Below are positions 54,118-64,000 of a DNA stretch of 64,000 nucleotides, in pieces. The position numbers and the translations under genes were made by a program. The notes beneath the pieces were generated by a model. That model had not been told where the DNA came from and ran no database searches. It worked only from the letters and a program-made list of their open reading frames with translations. Position 1 is the stretch's first letter, and the number at the start of each line of letters is the position of its first letter. Source of the DNA: Aureobasidium sp. EXF-3400 (Eukaryota; Ascomycota; Dothideomycetes; Dothideales; Saccotheciaceae); assembly GCA_024195585.1 (NCBI GenBank), contig SWBL01000023.1, positions 124,001-188,000 of the forward strand. The letters run 5' to 3'.

Positions 54118-55426
54118 ATGGCTACCTCTTTCCCTCCTCCTCCCATCAATACCATTGGTATACCCCTCCATCGTTTCCATCCTCGTACCCCGCCATAGCT
54201 AATTCAGGGCACCATAGACTGGAACAACATTGGCTTCCAAGTCCGCGAGGGTGAGATATCTCCTACCTCTCCCAATTCTTGGTTGACGTCTCTAATACTG
54301 TTGCTAGTCAATGGCCACATCGAATCCACCTACTCCAAGAAAACAGGCAAATGGACCGCTCCCGAGTTCGTCACCTCTCCCTACCTCCGCATCCATGGCA
54401 TGGCTCCCGGTCTCAACTATGGCCAGCAATGCTATGAGGGTCTCAAGGCCTTCCGCACCCCCGACGACTCTGCCATCACCATCTTCCGTCCAGACATGAA
54501 TGCCAAACGCATGCAACACTCTGCTTCCTTTGTCTCCATGCCTGAAGTCCCCGTAGAGCACTTTGAAGAGTGCGTCAAAGCTGCCGTCGCTCTGAACGCA
54601 GAGTTTGTGCCTCCGGCTAGAACTGGCGCTGCCATGTATATCCGCCCTTTGTTGTTTGGAAGCTCGGCGCAATTGGGCTTGAGCCCGCCTGAAGAGTACA
54701 CTTTTGTCGTCTGGGTCTTGCCGGTGGGTGTTTACCACGGTGTACACTCTGTTCCTGCACTCATCCTCGAGGACTTTGATCGTGCTGCTCCTCATGGTAC
54801 TGGTTCCGCCAAGGTGGGTGGAAACTATGCTCCTGTGCTTAGGTTCAGTGAAAGAGCTAGGAATGATGGTTATGGTATTACTTTGCACTTGGACAGCAGG
54901 ACACGATCGGAGATTGATGAGTTCAGCACTTCAGCTTTCTTGGGTGTTAAGAAGGATGGTGACAAAACTACCTTGGTGGTGCCGGATAGCAAGAATGTCA
55001 TTGAGAGTGTGACGGCAGACAGTGTGTGTCATATTGCTCGCAGCTTCGGCTGGACTGTCGAGAAGAGAGCTGTAAGTTCTTCCCTCTCTCCCTCTCTTCA
55101 CAACATCCATCAACTAACACATCTCACAGATCAAGTACGACGAACTCAAATCCTTCGATGAGGTCTTCGCCGCAGGCACAGCAGCAGCTCTTGTCCCCAT
55201 CAAGAGCATCACCATGAAGAGCCGCAACGACACGTTCAACTACCTAGATTCTGACGAACCCGGCCCCGTTTGCCTCAAGCTTTTGGACAACCTCAAAGGT
55301 ATCCAGACAGGTCGCTACGAGGACAAGTTTGGCTGGAACGTCAAGGTTGAGCAGGAGAGCAGAGAGGCATTTGCCAAGGGTGGCGATAAGACCAAGAACG
55401 GCAATGTGGATGTTATGAATGCTTGA
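54118..55426 (+). CDS. BAT2: Branched-chain amino acid aminotransferase
   Basis: Four exons, 54118-54157, 54218-54250, 54308-55071 and 55130-55426, encode 377 residues. The start MATSFPPPPINTIDWNNIGF is restored by using the acceptor at 54217; an AG ten bases earlier would break the frame. Class IV features are complete: GLNYGQQCYEGLKAFRTPD, RPDMNAKRMQHSA, the PLP lysine near residue 193 in GTGSAKVGGNYAP, and a late GTAAALVPI motif. The enzyme carries the last step of leucine, isoleucine and valine synthesis and the first of their breakdown. No clear mitochondrial presequence is seen, so the cytosolic form is more likely (inference). Confidence 0.95.
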
Positions 55427-55655
55427 GCGTGGCTCATGGATGATGGAAAAACATGGCATGTGGTCGAGACTTGAGATATGATGATGGCTACACTAGAGAG
55501 ATCTATTGAGACAGATGGAGAAGAAGCATGTTCCACAGCAAAATATCACCTTTCATAGCTTTTCACAAGAAAAGGTTGGATTAGTACCTGATACGAGTCA
55601 ACAAGGCAAGCACTACTTTTCAGATCAAGTAATCGAGCAAACTTCTTGAAAACGT

Positions 55656-58600
55656 CTAACTGGGTCTCAATGGCTTCCAACCAGCCATACCCCCTTCGTC
55701 CTCATCATCCAACAAATTTCTCTGTGCGGTACCTCTTCTAGGAGGTAAAGGCGGTCCAATCTCGCTCTGACTAGTCTGTCTCGACCAGCTCTCGATACCC
55801 TCGGCATTAACATCCACCGTGCTTCTTCTCGGTGGCGGAAGCATAGGCATAGAAACACTCTTCGCAACAGGCGACTGTGAAGATAACGTACTAACCCTTT
55901 GCGGTAGTCTGGGAGCAAAGCTATCGTCCCTTGTACTGCCCGGAGACTCAGAGCGCAGAGTTGACGGCTTCTTAGGCACTGGAGGTGCCGCTTTGCGACT
56001 AATTCTGCTGTCGGATGGACGTGGAGGTAGTGGCGGTTCTTCGATTGGGTCGTCGAGGAGACTGTGTTGCGTAGACGAGGCCCTGGAGCTAGGGGCTGCG
56101 GATGAGGATTGCTGGTGTGGTGGCCATACTGGTGGCAATTTGCGGCCGACTGGTGTTGCCCTGCCATTTGAGTTTTGACTCGCCCCTGAAGTGTCGCGGA
56201 TCGAGAGGGTGCGAGGGGGAGGTGGGTTTGGACGAGGGACTTTGACCCAGTCGGGCTCAGTAGTGGCGCTGAATGGGTTGGGCGCTCTCTGCGGGTTGCG
56301 GACGTATCCTTCGCCTGGTGGTTTGACCTGTGAACGAGCTGGCAAGCCGTTGTCTAGCCACCACTTACGCTTGTCTGAGCTTGCTGGTGGTAAGCCAGGT
56401 TCGATTGACTCGTAGCCTATTAAATCTTCGTCGTCGGTATCCTCAAGTCTGGCGGTGGCGGTATTGCCACCGACTACAGCGCGTCTTTGCTTGTACAGCC
56501 CCTCGCTGATTTCTTGCTTCTTCTTCTCGTCAATAACGGTGATGGTGCATTGGAAGGTAGCGTAGACGGGTCGGTGATCTGAGAACTTCAGTGGCGCAGT
56601 GTTGTATTGGATTTGACGCAGATTGTGTCCTTTGGTCAAGACACGATCACACCATGCAGGAATACGGGCTTTGTCGCTGCTGTCGTACTCGTCTGTGCCA
56701 ACATCGTATTTGTACGTTGGCAGGAAGGTGATCCTGGCTTCATTGTAGTATGGGAAGGTCTTGCCATGAACCATCTGAAGGTTGAGCTGTGTTCGATTAG
56801 TACAAAGAATCTGCGGATCGCAACATCGCACCTTACCTGATCGTTCTCGTAGAGTTTCTCGAGGTCGCCCATCCTAACGAGCTGCCTCGTCTTCTCATTG
56901 GCCATACCAATACGGTAATTGAAATCACCGAGCCAAATGATGGTGTCATGATCTTCAATAGATCTGTTCCTGGCAAAACGGAGTCCATGACTGATGGTTC
57001 GATAGTCCTGGTTACGCTCCTCGTAGTTGGCGAATCCTGCAGCCAAATGTGCAGTGACCAAGCAGATGGATGTATTGGCGTATTCCATGCGAATAGCCAC
57101 AGCACCCTTGTTACCCGCCATACCTGACATACCGGTCTTCTTCAAGGCACCTTCAACGTTCTTGATATATGGTAGAATGCTCGCTTTAACAAAGACTGAC
57201 AGAGAGCATCCGACAAGTTGCCCACCTCTGAGCATGACATATTCTTCCGATCCTAGAGTCTGGGCATGTTCGTTCAATGTCGTCTTGACTGCTTCTTCCC
57301 ATGCTTGTCTTCTATGCGGATCAGTCGACATAATCTGTTGGGGACTAAGGTCGACAATCTCTTGGAAGCCTACAGCGACAATCTCAGGCTGTTGCTGAGA
57401 AAGATCAATAGGTGGACAGAGCCAAGGGGAAAGATCCTCAGACAGGCCTCTAGTCTTGCCGTTAAGGTTGAACGTGCCAACATAAATGTTGATGTTATCA
57501 CACGCCGAGTATTCGTTTGTCCTCTTGGTCAGCTCTGCAGAAACCCAGTCGTTGATTGGATCGAAGAGATGAACAGGCACCTGGTCGACCAGGCGACCCA
57601 AAAGCATATCGATTGTGTTCTGTCTGCCTTTGTCCTCGAAGTTGTTGATGTACAGTCGAGTTGCACTTTTGCGGAAATCCGCAAACGCACCTGCGAGAGA
57701 TGACTTTCCATGTCTTGTGAACGATGATTTCAGTGCTCCAGTGCCTGCATAGATTCGTGATAACGCATCACCGTTGTCAGCCCAGAGAGTGCCGTGTCTG
57801 ACCCAAAAGTCATTGGTCGCTGTCCTTTCACCCCGTTGACTTAAAAACTCTTGAATAGCCATTTGACTGATAAGCGTCTGGATAAGGTTTGTTCTGTCCA
57901 AGCAGTCAAGACAGTTGGTACGGAACACACCTTCCTGCTGCAGAACGTTCATGTTCCTTCGCATGACCGATTGAGGTCTGCCGTTGGCGTTCTTTGGCTC
58001 ATCGTCCACTTCTTCCGAAAGGAAGTACGCGAAGTTCTCAATCGAGTCCTGAAGGTAACGTCTGATTCCCTTTGCTGCTTCGTATCCAAGCGCACGAGTT
58101 TCGGCATGGAAGTCGTAATCGGTCTCCTTGATGAGTTCGTGATCCTCAACCTCTTTCTCTCCAGGCTCGCCAGAAGGCAAGTTCAAAGGACTGTTGCGGA
58201 CATGGTATTGGTATCTGCGGCTTAGCTCCAGTTCGCCAGGCTTCTCGTTGCTAAGCAGATTGACTACGTGGATGTTGCCATAACCGATTTCTAGATCAGA
58301 CATGTGCTTGTCGAATGCAGGTTGGGAGGCTTCGGCAGATCGTGTGAGCTGGATTTTTTGTTGTCCAGGAGTGAAGCCTGCTGCTTGCTCCCAGAACAGA
58401 GGAATGCTGCCTCGTACTTGAACATAGGAAAAGCTCATGCCGGAAGGTGTAGAAAAGATGACCTCAGTCTCGACAAAGTTGGCAACATTGCCATCGTCAT
58501 CAATACCTCGAGCATTGAAACGAGTGCCGGCTCTACGACAAGACAGACGAGACAGCAAGGTCAGAGTAGAGGGAAATCCAGAAGAGGCATGGCTAATTGG

Positions 58601-59453
58601 CGACGAAGCAGGTGGGACCGTTAGTGTCATGGCGAACCCGCGTATGGCAGACGTCAACATGCGAGAAGCATCTAGCTCTTTCTTTTCACGCTCTGATAGT
58701 CTCGAGCGGAAGCTGACCAGTGGTTGGATCATGTATGAATTCCAGAGGAAACCAGCATCAAGACTGTCGATTGCAACTGTTGCTGACAACGATGATCTAC
58801 CACAAGTCAGCCTGGTTTTACTAATCAAGACAGCAATTAGAATACCTGTCTTGAAGACGTCTCGTTAAATCAAAGTCGGCGCTGTAGTAGAAACTGCCTC
58901 CGCTGAGGAGTTTCTTCATAGCCAAACAAGGATGTTCCATAGCAGGGTCCCTGGCATGGTAATGGTCGGAGCCATCCTCATCGATCTCGTCCGTCGAGAA
59001 GTTGTTGATGCGATCCAGAACCAGATAGTCATAATCGGATTTGTTTATGCAGTCTATGCCTTGTGAGTACTGATCTTAGCGAGAGCCAACATTACAAAAC
59101 TCACGAAATTCAACGGATGTGATTTTCAAGACATTCTCGCCATTTCTTACTGTAGCCGCTCTCTGGGCTCCATTGACGACACACAGAAAGATGTCGCCGT
59201 TGATGGTGATCAAGCCGAGAGTTCCGAAGACCGAGAGTGAAGTCAATGACCGAAAGTCGGTTGTGTCAGTATCTGCAGTTCGAGCAAACTCGACCATACA
59301 TCTTGGCTGCAGCGTTGTACTTTGGGTAGAGTTGACGGAAAGCGAGGAGGCGCCAACAGTGGAGGGACTATGGCGGAAGGTTAAGATGTGGTCGTCAGTG
59401 GCTAGTGCAACAGCACGATGAGGATGGTCCCTCAGCAACACACGGATTGTCAT
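55656..59453 (-). CDS. INP53: Synaptojanin-type inositol polyphosphate phosphatase
   Basis: Four exons, complement of 59105-59453, 58846-59059, 56837-58796 and 55656-56786, encode 1217 residues. The N-terminal Sac1 domain (about 60-600) keeps the catalytic CX5R loop in RTNCLDCLDRTNLIQ near residue 487. The 5-phosphatase domain (about 615-915) keeps NIYVGTFNLNGK, VAVGFQEIVDLS, GMAGNKGAVAIRM, WLGDFNYRIG, and the pair PAWCDRVL and FSDHRPVYA. The tail from about 960 is proline-rich (EEPPLPPRPSD; IGPPLPPRRG) and suited to SH3 partners. Such enzymes remove 4- and 5-phosphates from phosphoinositides at endocytic sites and the Golgi. Both active sites look intact. INP52 versus INP53 cannot be told apart from this. 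Confidence 0.94.
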
Positions 59454-60651
59454 GCCGCATGCTTTGCACTCAAGAGATTCCTAATGTAAGTCGATTTCGA
59501 TATTATTGTAAGAAGTTAAGGTAGATAGGCATATCATAACCAGGAAATGAACCAACAATGGCTTTCGAACGTCGGCTGACGCCGGGGTCGTTCTACAGAA
59601 CGTGACCTTTACGAATCGATACCAATGAATGCATGAGTGTCTGAATAAATCACTAAGACATGGGAACTTGGGTTTCTACTGCACGACGTCTAGTCTGTAT
59701 GGAGAGCCAGTTGTTTGCAGCATATATGAGCTCAGTATGAGACTTGAGGCTTCCACATTCGAACTGTTCACTGAATGTACGTTTAGTATCATAATTTGCA
59801 AGACATGATGCTACGCTTGCAACAGAGAGGGTTTCAACATGTATGGGATCTGCTGGGCCATGGGATACACCGTATATTGATACAAGAAGATATTGAACGC
59901 CATTAACCATGCTTCCTCTGTTGGTCGCACATGAACCAGATATGATCATGCCAATCAGAGCCTTTGTTTGCAATTGGTACCTCCTTTTGTGGTTTTGTAC
60001 ATGTGTTTGAGAGAATACAGTGGCCTAAATCAATGGCTGAGAGTGCTTCTCTTCTTCAAAAGTCTTCTCTTGATCAGGTTGCGACCATTCCTTGAGCGGA
60101 TGCGAGCAAGGAAACCACTTCTTCGCTTTCTCACGCGGTGCGAGGGGTCGTATGTATCTCTCTTGGGGCCTCTGGCCTGCAGAAGGGTGAGTGTGGTGGA
60201 AGCGGCTGGCAGAGTTGGGAGCTCAAGAGTCGTGTTCAGCGACAGTGTCGAGGTCGGTGTGGAGGGGAGTGTTGGACGTCTGGCTGACAGCAATGAGAAT
60301 GTGCGACTGTGATCGATAGTTAGCAGATTGCAGCATGAGACATAGAACGGGAGACTTGCGATTGTGCGGGTTGCGATGCGGCCAGAGGGCGAAGAGTGGA
60401 CTGGAGCAGCGACGTGGTCGAGACGAGACTGAGCGACGAGCGCGCTTGGGCGATTTGCCGTGTGCAGCGTAGGAGCAGCATGATGGGCGACAGGCTGCGA
60501 GATGTGAATGCGAACGTGTAGAGGACCTCCGCGAGCATCATCGTCGCCGGCGTGTACGAACGACGCTCGGACCATGGGACATTTTTCTCGACTTTCGCAA
60601 ATCCAATTCCGCTCCGCAACTGCTTGCATCTTGCAATTGCATACACCAAAC
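59454..60651. promoter_or_regulatory. Divergent intergenic region, no gene supported
   Basis: 1.2 kb between head-to-head genes. Minus-strand frames of 106-210 codons cross it but begin at non-ATG codons or lack a recognisable composition. Both promoters should lie here. Confidence 0.45.
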
Positions 60652-61260
60652 ATGGCATCCACTACTCCCTACCCGCCGCATCGCTCACATCCTTCAACTC
60701 GCATCTCCCCCGAAGATGCTCTCGCTTCGCTAAGCAAATTCATTGCTGCTTCCGAATCTACTCCTTGGCTCCACCCAGATGCCCGCATCACTCCCGATGA
60801 GATCAAATACTCGACCAATGGTGGTCCTCAGGGCGGAATCATCATGCACCACTTGCGTCGTATCGAAAAGGGCTTGAATGGCGAAACCCTTGCTCCTGAA
60901 CCCGACGACATCTTCGACCTGCCCGAAGGTGATGATACCAACCTCGACAGCCTCACTGCTGGATACCAGTCTACTCTGGACGGTGGATTGAAGAAGGGCG
61001 CTCTGAAGAAGTTCGAGGATGAAGGAGAGGATCCTGAGACTTATGCCCGCAACCAGGACATCCTCGAGGGCGAGGTTGGCGACAGAGACACTAGTCATGC
61101 TCACGCCAGCATCGACGCAGATGCCATGGATGTCGACGACGAAGCATACGCCGGTGTTGGCCTGTCCAAGGCCGAGAAAGAAGCCAGAAAGGAAGCAAAG
61201 AAGAACAAGAAGAAGGCCGCCGCAAGAGAGAAGGCTGCCAAGAACAGGGCAGAGGGTTGA
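60652..61260 (+). CDS. Conserved-type KE-rich protein, perhaps an RNA polymerase I subunit of A14/Ker1 type
   Basis: Single exon, 202 residues from the ATG at 60652 (MASTTPYPPHRSHPSTR). A folded-looking N-terminal part (ISPEDALASLSKFIAASES, then GGIIMHHLRRIEKGLNGETL) is followed by an acidic middle. The C-terminus is almost only Lys, Glu, Ala and Arg (AEKEARKEAKKNKKKAAARE). The layout recalls the small Pol I subunit A14/Ker1 of fungi, named for such residues. This is a guess from composition and order, not from a matched motif. Confidence 0.65.
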   Translation: MASTTPYPPHRSHPSTRISPEDALASLSKFIAASESTPWLHPDARITPDEIKYSTNGGPQGGIIMHHLRRIEKGLNGETLAPEPDDIFDLPEGDDTNLDSLTAGYQSTLDGGLKKGALKKFEDEGEDPETYARNQDILEGEVGDRDTSHAHASIDADAMDVDDEAYAGVGLSKAEKEARKEAKKNKKKAAAREKAAKNRAEG

Positions 61261-61418
61261 TTCAAGCACTCATCACTTACGACAACCGACTACAGGCTCT
61301 TCCCTTTGTCACCAAGCACAAGTACGTGCCGCTTGATCACGCATTGCTGAGAAGGGCCGTCATTTTTCAAGGGGCGCTTGTTCGCCCTCGACACGATTTT
61401 ATTTACGACACAGCTGTA

Positions 61419-62906
61419 CTACAGCTCACGACCTGTGGCCTCGCCCGTCTTCTCATCCTTCGCCTCCTCCTTTCCCTGGGAAACTTTCTTTTCGCTGGTC
61501 CAGCCAACGGCCTTTAGACGTTCCGTAAGGATTGGGTGCGAGTAGTGGAAGCTGGAGTACATCCAGTCGGCATCCATGCTCGACAGGTTCTGAATCTGGA
61601 GCTTAATCAAGGAGCTGGCCAGCTCCGCCGAGTAACCGAGCTTGAGTGAGAAGTTGTCTGAAAGAAGCACGTCAGCATAAATTTACATAAACATGCACTC
61701 ATGTAACATACCAGCTTCAAACTCCATTCTTCTAGTCATGATGTTCATGAGAAGCTTGATGACAGAGTCCGTAGGCGCCAAAACCTCGTTGAAAAGGATG
61801 AAGCCAATCATGATCGGTCGTTCGCGAGTAAAGCCAAATGCGTTGTACAGCGACTGATTGTTGATGAAGACGGAGAACAAAGCGAACATGTAGAACAAGT
61901 GAACCTGCGAGATAAGAAGCAACTTGGTCGTGTGTCCCATCTTCCAGTGACCCAACTCGTGGGCAAGCACGGCCTCAATCTCCTTGGTGTCAGACTTCTC
62001 GATCAGAGTGTCGTAGATGACAATCTTCTTCTTCCAGGGCAGACCAGTGAAGTAAGCATTGCTGTGGGCGCTGCGCTTGCTGCCGTCAATGACTTGCAGC
62101 TCAGAGAGAGGGAAGTTCAGGCGTTGGGCAAGAGCTTCGACAGCGTCTTTGAGCGGGCCGGGCTCGAGAGGGGTAAGCTTGTTGAAAAGAGGAACAATGA
62201 CGATGGGGTAGATGGTGATGGCGAAGAGCTGGACACCGAGAGCGAACAACCAGAGGTAGTAGAAGAACTTGTCACCAGTCTTTTGGATGATCTTCAAGAA
62301 AGCCCAGCCAAGTGGCACACCAAAGGTCAGAGAAAGTGCTTGTCCCTTGAGCAAGTCAGACACCCACAGGCCGACAGTCTGCTTGTTGAAGCCAAACTTC
62401 TCCTCGAGGACGAAGTGGTGGTAGTATGAGAGCGGCAGACTAAGGATGGTCTCGATGAAGGATGAGGCGAAGACGAAGAGCAGCGAATGAGCGATTTCTC
62501 CTTGACAGCTGGCGGGAAGATAGCGGGTAAGAGCAAGGCCAGTAAGAGCCCAGAATCTGGGATAGAAATCGTAGCGGATGACGGCGAGAGACTTGAGCTG
62601 AGAGATGACACCAGAGACGAAGCCATACTTGGCTTTTGCGCGACCGTAGGCCTAGAAGATACAAGTTAGAGAAGTCAGAAGATAGACGAGAAAATGTATA
62701 GAAGGTACCTGACTCTTGTCGAAAGTGGTCTGGTCGACTTCGTTTTGCAGCTGCTTGGGCACCTTGGTTCCTTGCAGCACACGATACTGACGGAATGCCA
62801 GCCAGTTCTCCAAGAGATACTCGCCCAAGCTGAAAGAGACGATGAGCGACTTCCAAGGGAAGCCTGGGCGATCAAGCCATCCGGCCAGACGACTCAGGAA
62901 ATCCAT
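61419..62906 (-). CDS. STE24: CAAX prenyl protease Ste24
   Basis: Three exons, complement of 62709-62906, 61712-62651 and 61419-61657, encode 458 residues (yeast 453). The zinc metalloprotease motif HELGH is in AVLAHELGHWKMGHT, and the third ligand is in RRMEFEADNFSLKLG, split by the last intron. Seven or more membrane helices are seen, and the family block HSNAYFTGLPWKKKIVIYD is intact. The enzyme sits in the ER and inner nuclear membrane, removes the -AAX residues from farnesylated proteins and cleaves the a-factor-type precursor. The end EKKVSQGKEEAKDEKTGEAT is charged and variable. Confidence 0.96.
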
Positions 62907-63492
62907 AGTCGCAAATTGTGTTTCCGAGATGGAATGTGTCTTGTGAGGACAGGACAGCAAAGTTACATAGGAGAGCTGACACATGCGTGTGCCAAGCAAG
63001 ACGTTTGATCCCTTGGGCTGCTGCCTTCCACTTTTGAAACCACTAGCCCCGCAGCAAGCTCCCTTCATTGTGAAGGCTTCACAGGCCAGAGCTCGAGGCC
63101 TCAGACGCGGACATGGACTCAATCAATCAATCTACTGAGGTTGGCAATGCTGTCGCTGTAGCACTTCGGGCGCATTGGAAACCAATCACAGGGCCTGGCA
63201 AATCATTGCCGCCGCCGCGAATGCATTCCCACGTCACTAGGAAGTTGGCAGCGCTTACGCTCCTCTCTAGCCTGATCTTGCAAGTTATTGCGCCTGTCCA
63301 CCTTCCGTAAGCATCGCGCTCCACAAGGCTGCGCATCCAGGTAGGCCACGAACACGCCCATCAACTGTCTACTCTCTTCTCGTACATTCACCATGATCGT
63401 CCAACTCTTTTGATTGTGCCCCACTATCACTACGCGAACCAGCCTCACCGCCCATACCAACCCCCTCCCCGTCTCGCGAAGAAGATCGAAAC
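62907..63492. promoter_or_regulatory. Divergent promoter region, no gene seen
   Basis: 586 bp between STE24 and the gene at the window end. Frames that cross it lack coding character. Both promoters should lie here. Confidence 0.45.
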
Positions 63493-64000
63493 CATGGACG
63501 GCGCCCACGCCTCTCAAAGGCCTGGCGACTTCTATTCCCAAAATCCCAGAACTCCCGAACCAGAAACTCCAACCGTAGGTCCTTTGCGCATCCACAAAGT
63601 AAACCATTCAACTTCGACCACCTCAACCACATCGACTCCCTCGAGAACATCGTCAGAAGAAGCCGAGGTCGACGGCACATCGCAGACCCGACGCGCCAGT
63701 CCTCCATACCCTGATGATCACTTTCGCCCTTTGCATGCTGCTGCCGGCGCACAACGTCTAGAAACTCCCGAAGTAAACTCATCAGGCATGCGCCGTCAAT
63801 CCTCGACTCGTGCCAAGTTTGGCGCGAGCGATCCAAATCGTCCTACTGTATCTGGCTACGCTGGCACTCCCCCGCCCTCTCTTACCCCAGGAATCGCAGT
63901 AGAAAGCAACAAGCTTGCTCCTGAAGTGCCAGGAAAGGAAGAGGTGAACTACGACGATGATGGCTTGTTCCAGAAGCCTCCACCCAAATCCACCGCACCC
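63493..64000 (+). CDS. 5' part of a disordered protein gene, cut by the window end
   Basis: From the ATG at 63493 the frame stays open to the last base, 169 codons, so the gene continues outside. The visible part is rich in Ser, Thr and Pro (HSTSTTSTTSTPSRTSSEEA; RPTVSGYAGTPPPSLTPG) with scattered basic patches, as in the long N-terminal tails of fungal kinases, channels or trafficking proteins. No domain is reached. The start is the first ATG that opens a long frame; an upstream exon is not excluded. Confidence 0.6.

Noticed and set aside
60030..60662. 210-codon minus-strand frame
   Set aside because: It begins at a non-ATG codon, overlaps the start of the 202-residue gene and has a low-complexity composition without domains.
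1..64000. CRISPR array, prophage, insertion sequence or biosynthetic gene cluster
   Set aside because: None was seen: the genes are spliced nuclear fungal genes, repeats are palindromic and few, and no polyketide or peptide synthetase, terpene cyclase or transposase appears.

Overview
The window is 64 kb of nuclear DNA from a filamentous ascomycete (Pezizomycotina). The evidence is small spliced genes with 48-60 nt GT-AG introns, a fungal-only elongation factor (eEF3), a Zn2Cys6 regulator, a type I metacaspase and proteins of Pezizomycotina-restricted families. A dothideomycete (for example a relative of Aureobasidium) would fit, but that is an inference from the gene set only. Reading frames were built by joining exons at GT...AG sites that keep frame and restore family motifs; exon coordinates are given with each gene.

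Layout. 0.3-17.4 kb: an MMS1_N/DDB1-like propeller protein, Utp5 (small-subunit processome), a BET double-bromodomain factor, a coiled-coil protein, the Sdh assembly factor SDHAF4 divergent from the mitochondrial GTPase Gep3/Mtg3, a BLOC-1 subunit 1 homologue and a tetraspanin. 17.9-22.6 kb: Dph3, Tsr1 and a SigF-like NTF2-fold protein. 22.6-32.6 kb: a looser stretch with two proline-rich proteins in opposite orientation, a metacaspase gene broken by one in-frame TAG, a DUF6594 membrane protein, two weak hypothetical genes, and at least five copies plus a fragment of a short palindromic repeat found only here. 32.8-36.1 kb: eEF3. 36.1-43 kb: gene-poor, with a 3-unit tandem repeat, a 59-residue membrane protein gene, a membrane-anchored arylsulfotransferase-like protein and a tRNA-Ala(TGC). 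43.1-64 kb: ornithine aminotransferase, a tail-anchored protein, a FAR-17a/AIG1 membrane protein, a Zn2Cys6 regulator, Rrs1, a disordered nuclear-type protein, a branched-chain aminotransferase, a synaptojanin-type phosphatase, a KE-rich protein, the CAAX protease Ste24 and the 5' part of a further gene cut by the window end.

How the genes relate. This is ordinary euchromatic genome rather than a metabolic cluster. Ribosome synthesis and translation are well represented (Utp5, Gep3/Mtg3, Dph3, Tsr1, eEF3, Rrs1, tRNA-Ala). Two mitochondrial genes share one short divergent promoter, and Rrs1 shares another with a disordered protein. The most unusual observations are the metacaspase whose stop codon falls between the p20-like catalytic half and an otherwise intact p10-like half, and the nested-palindrome repeat family confined to the same 10 kb. 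I did not find a clearly new defence or biosynthetic system.
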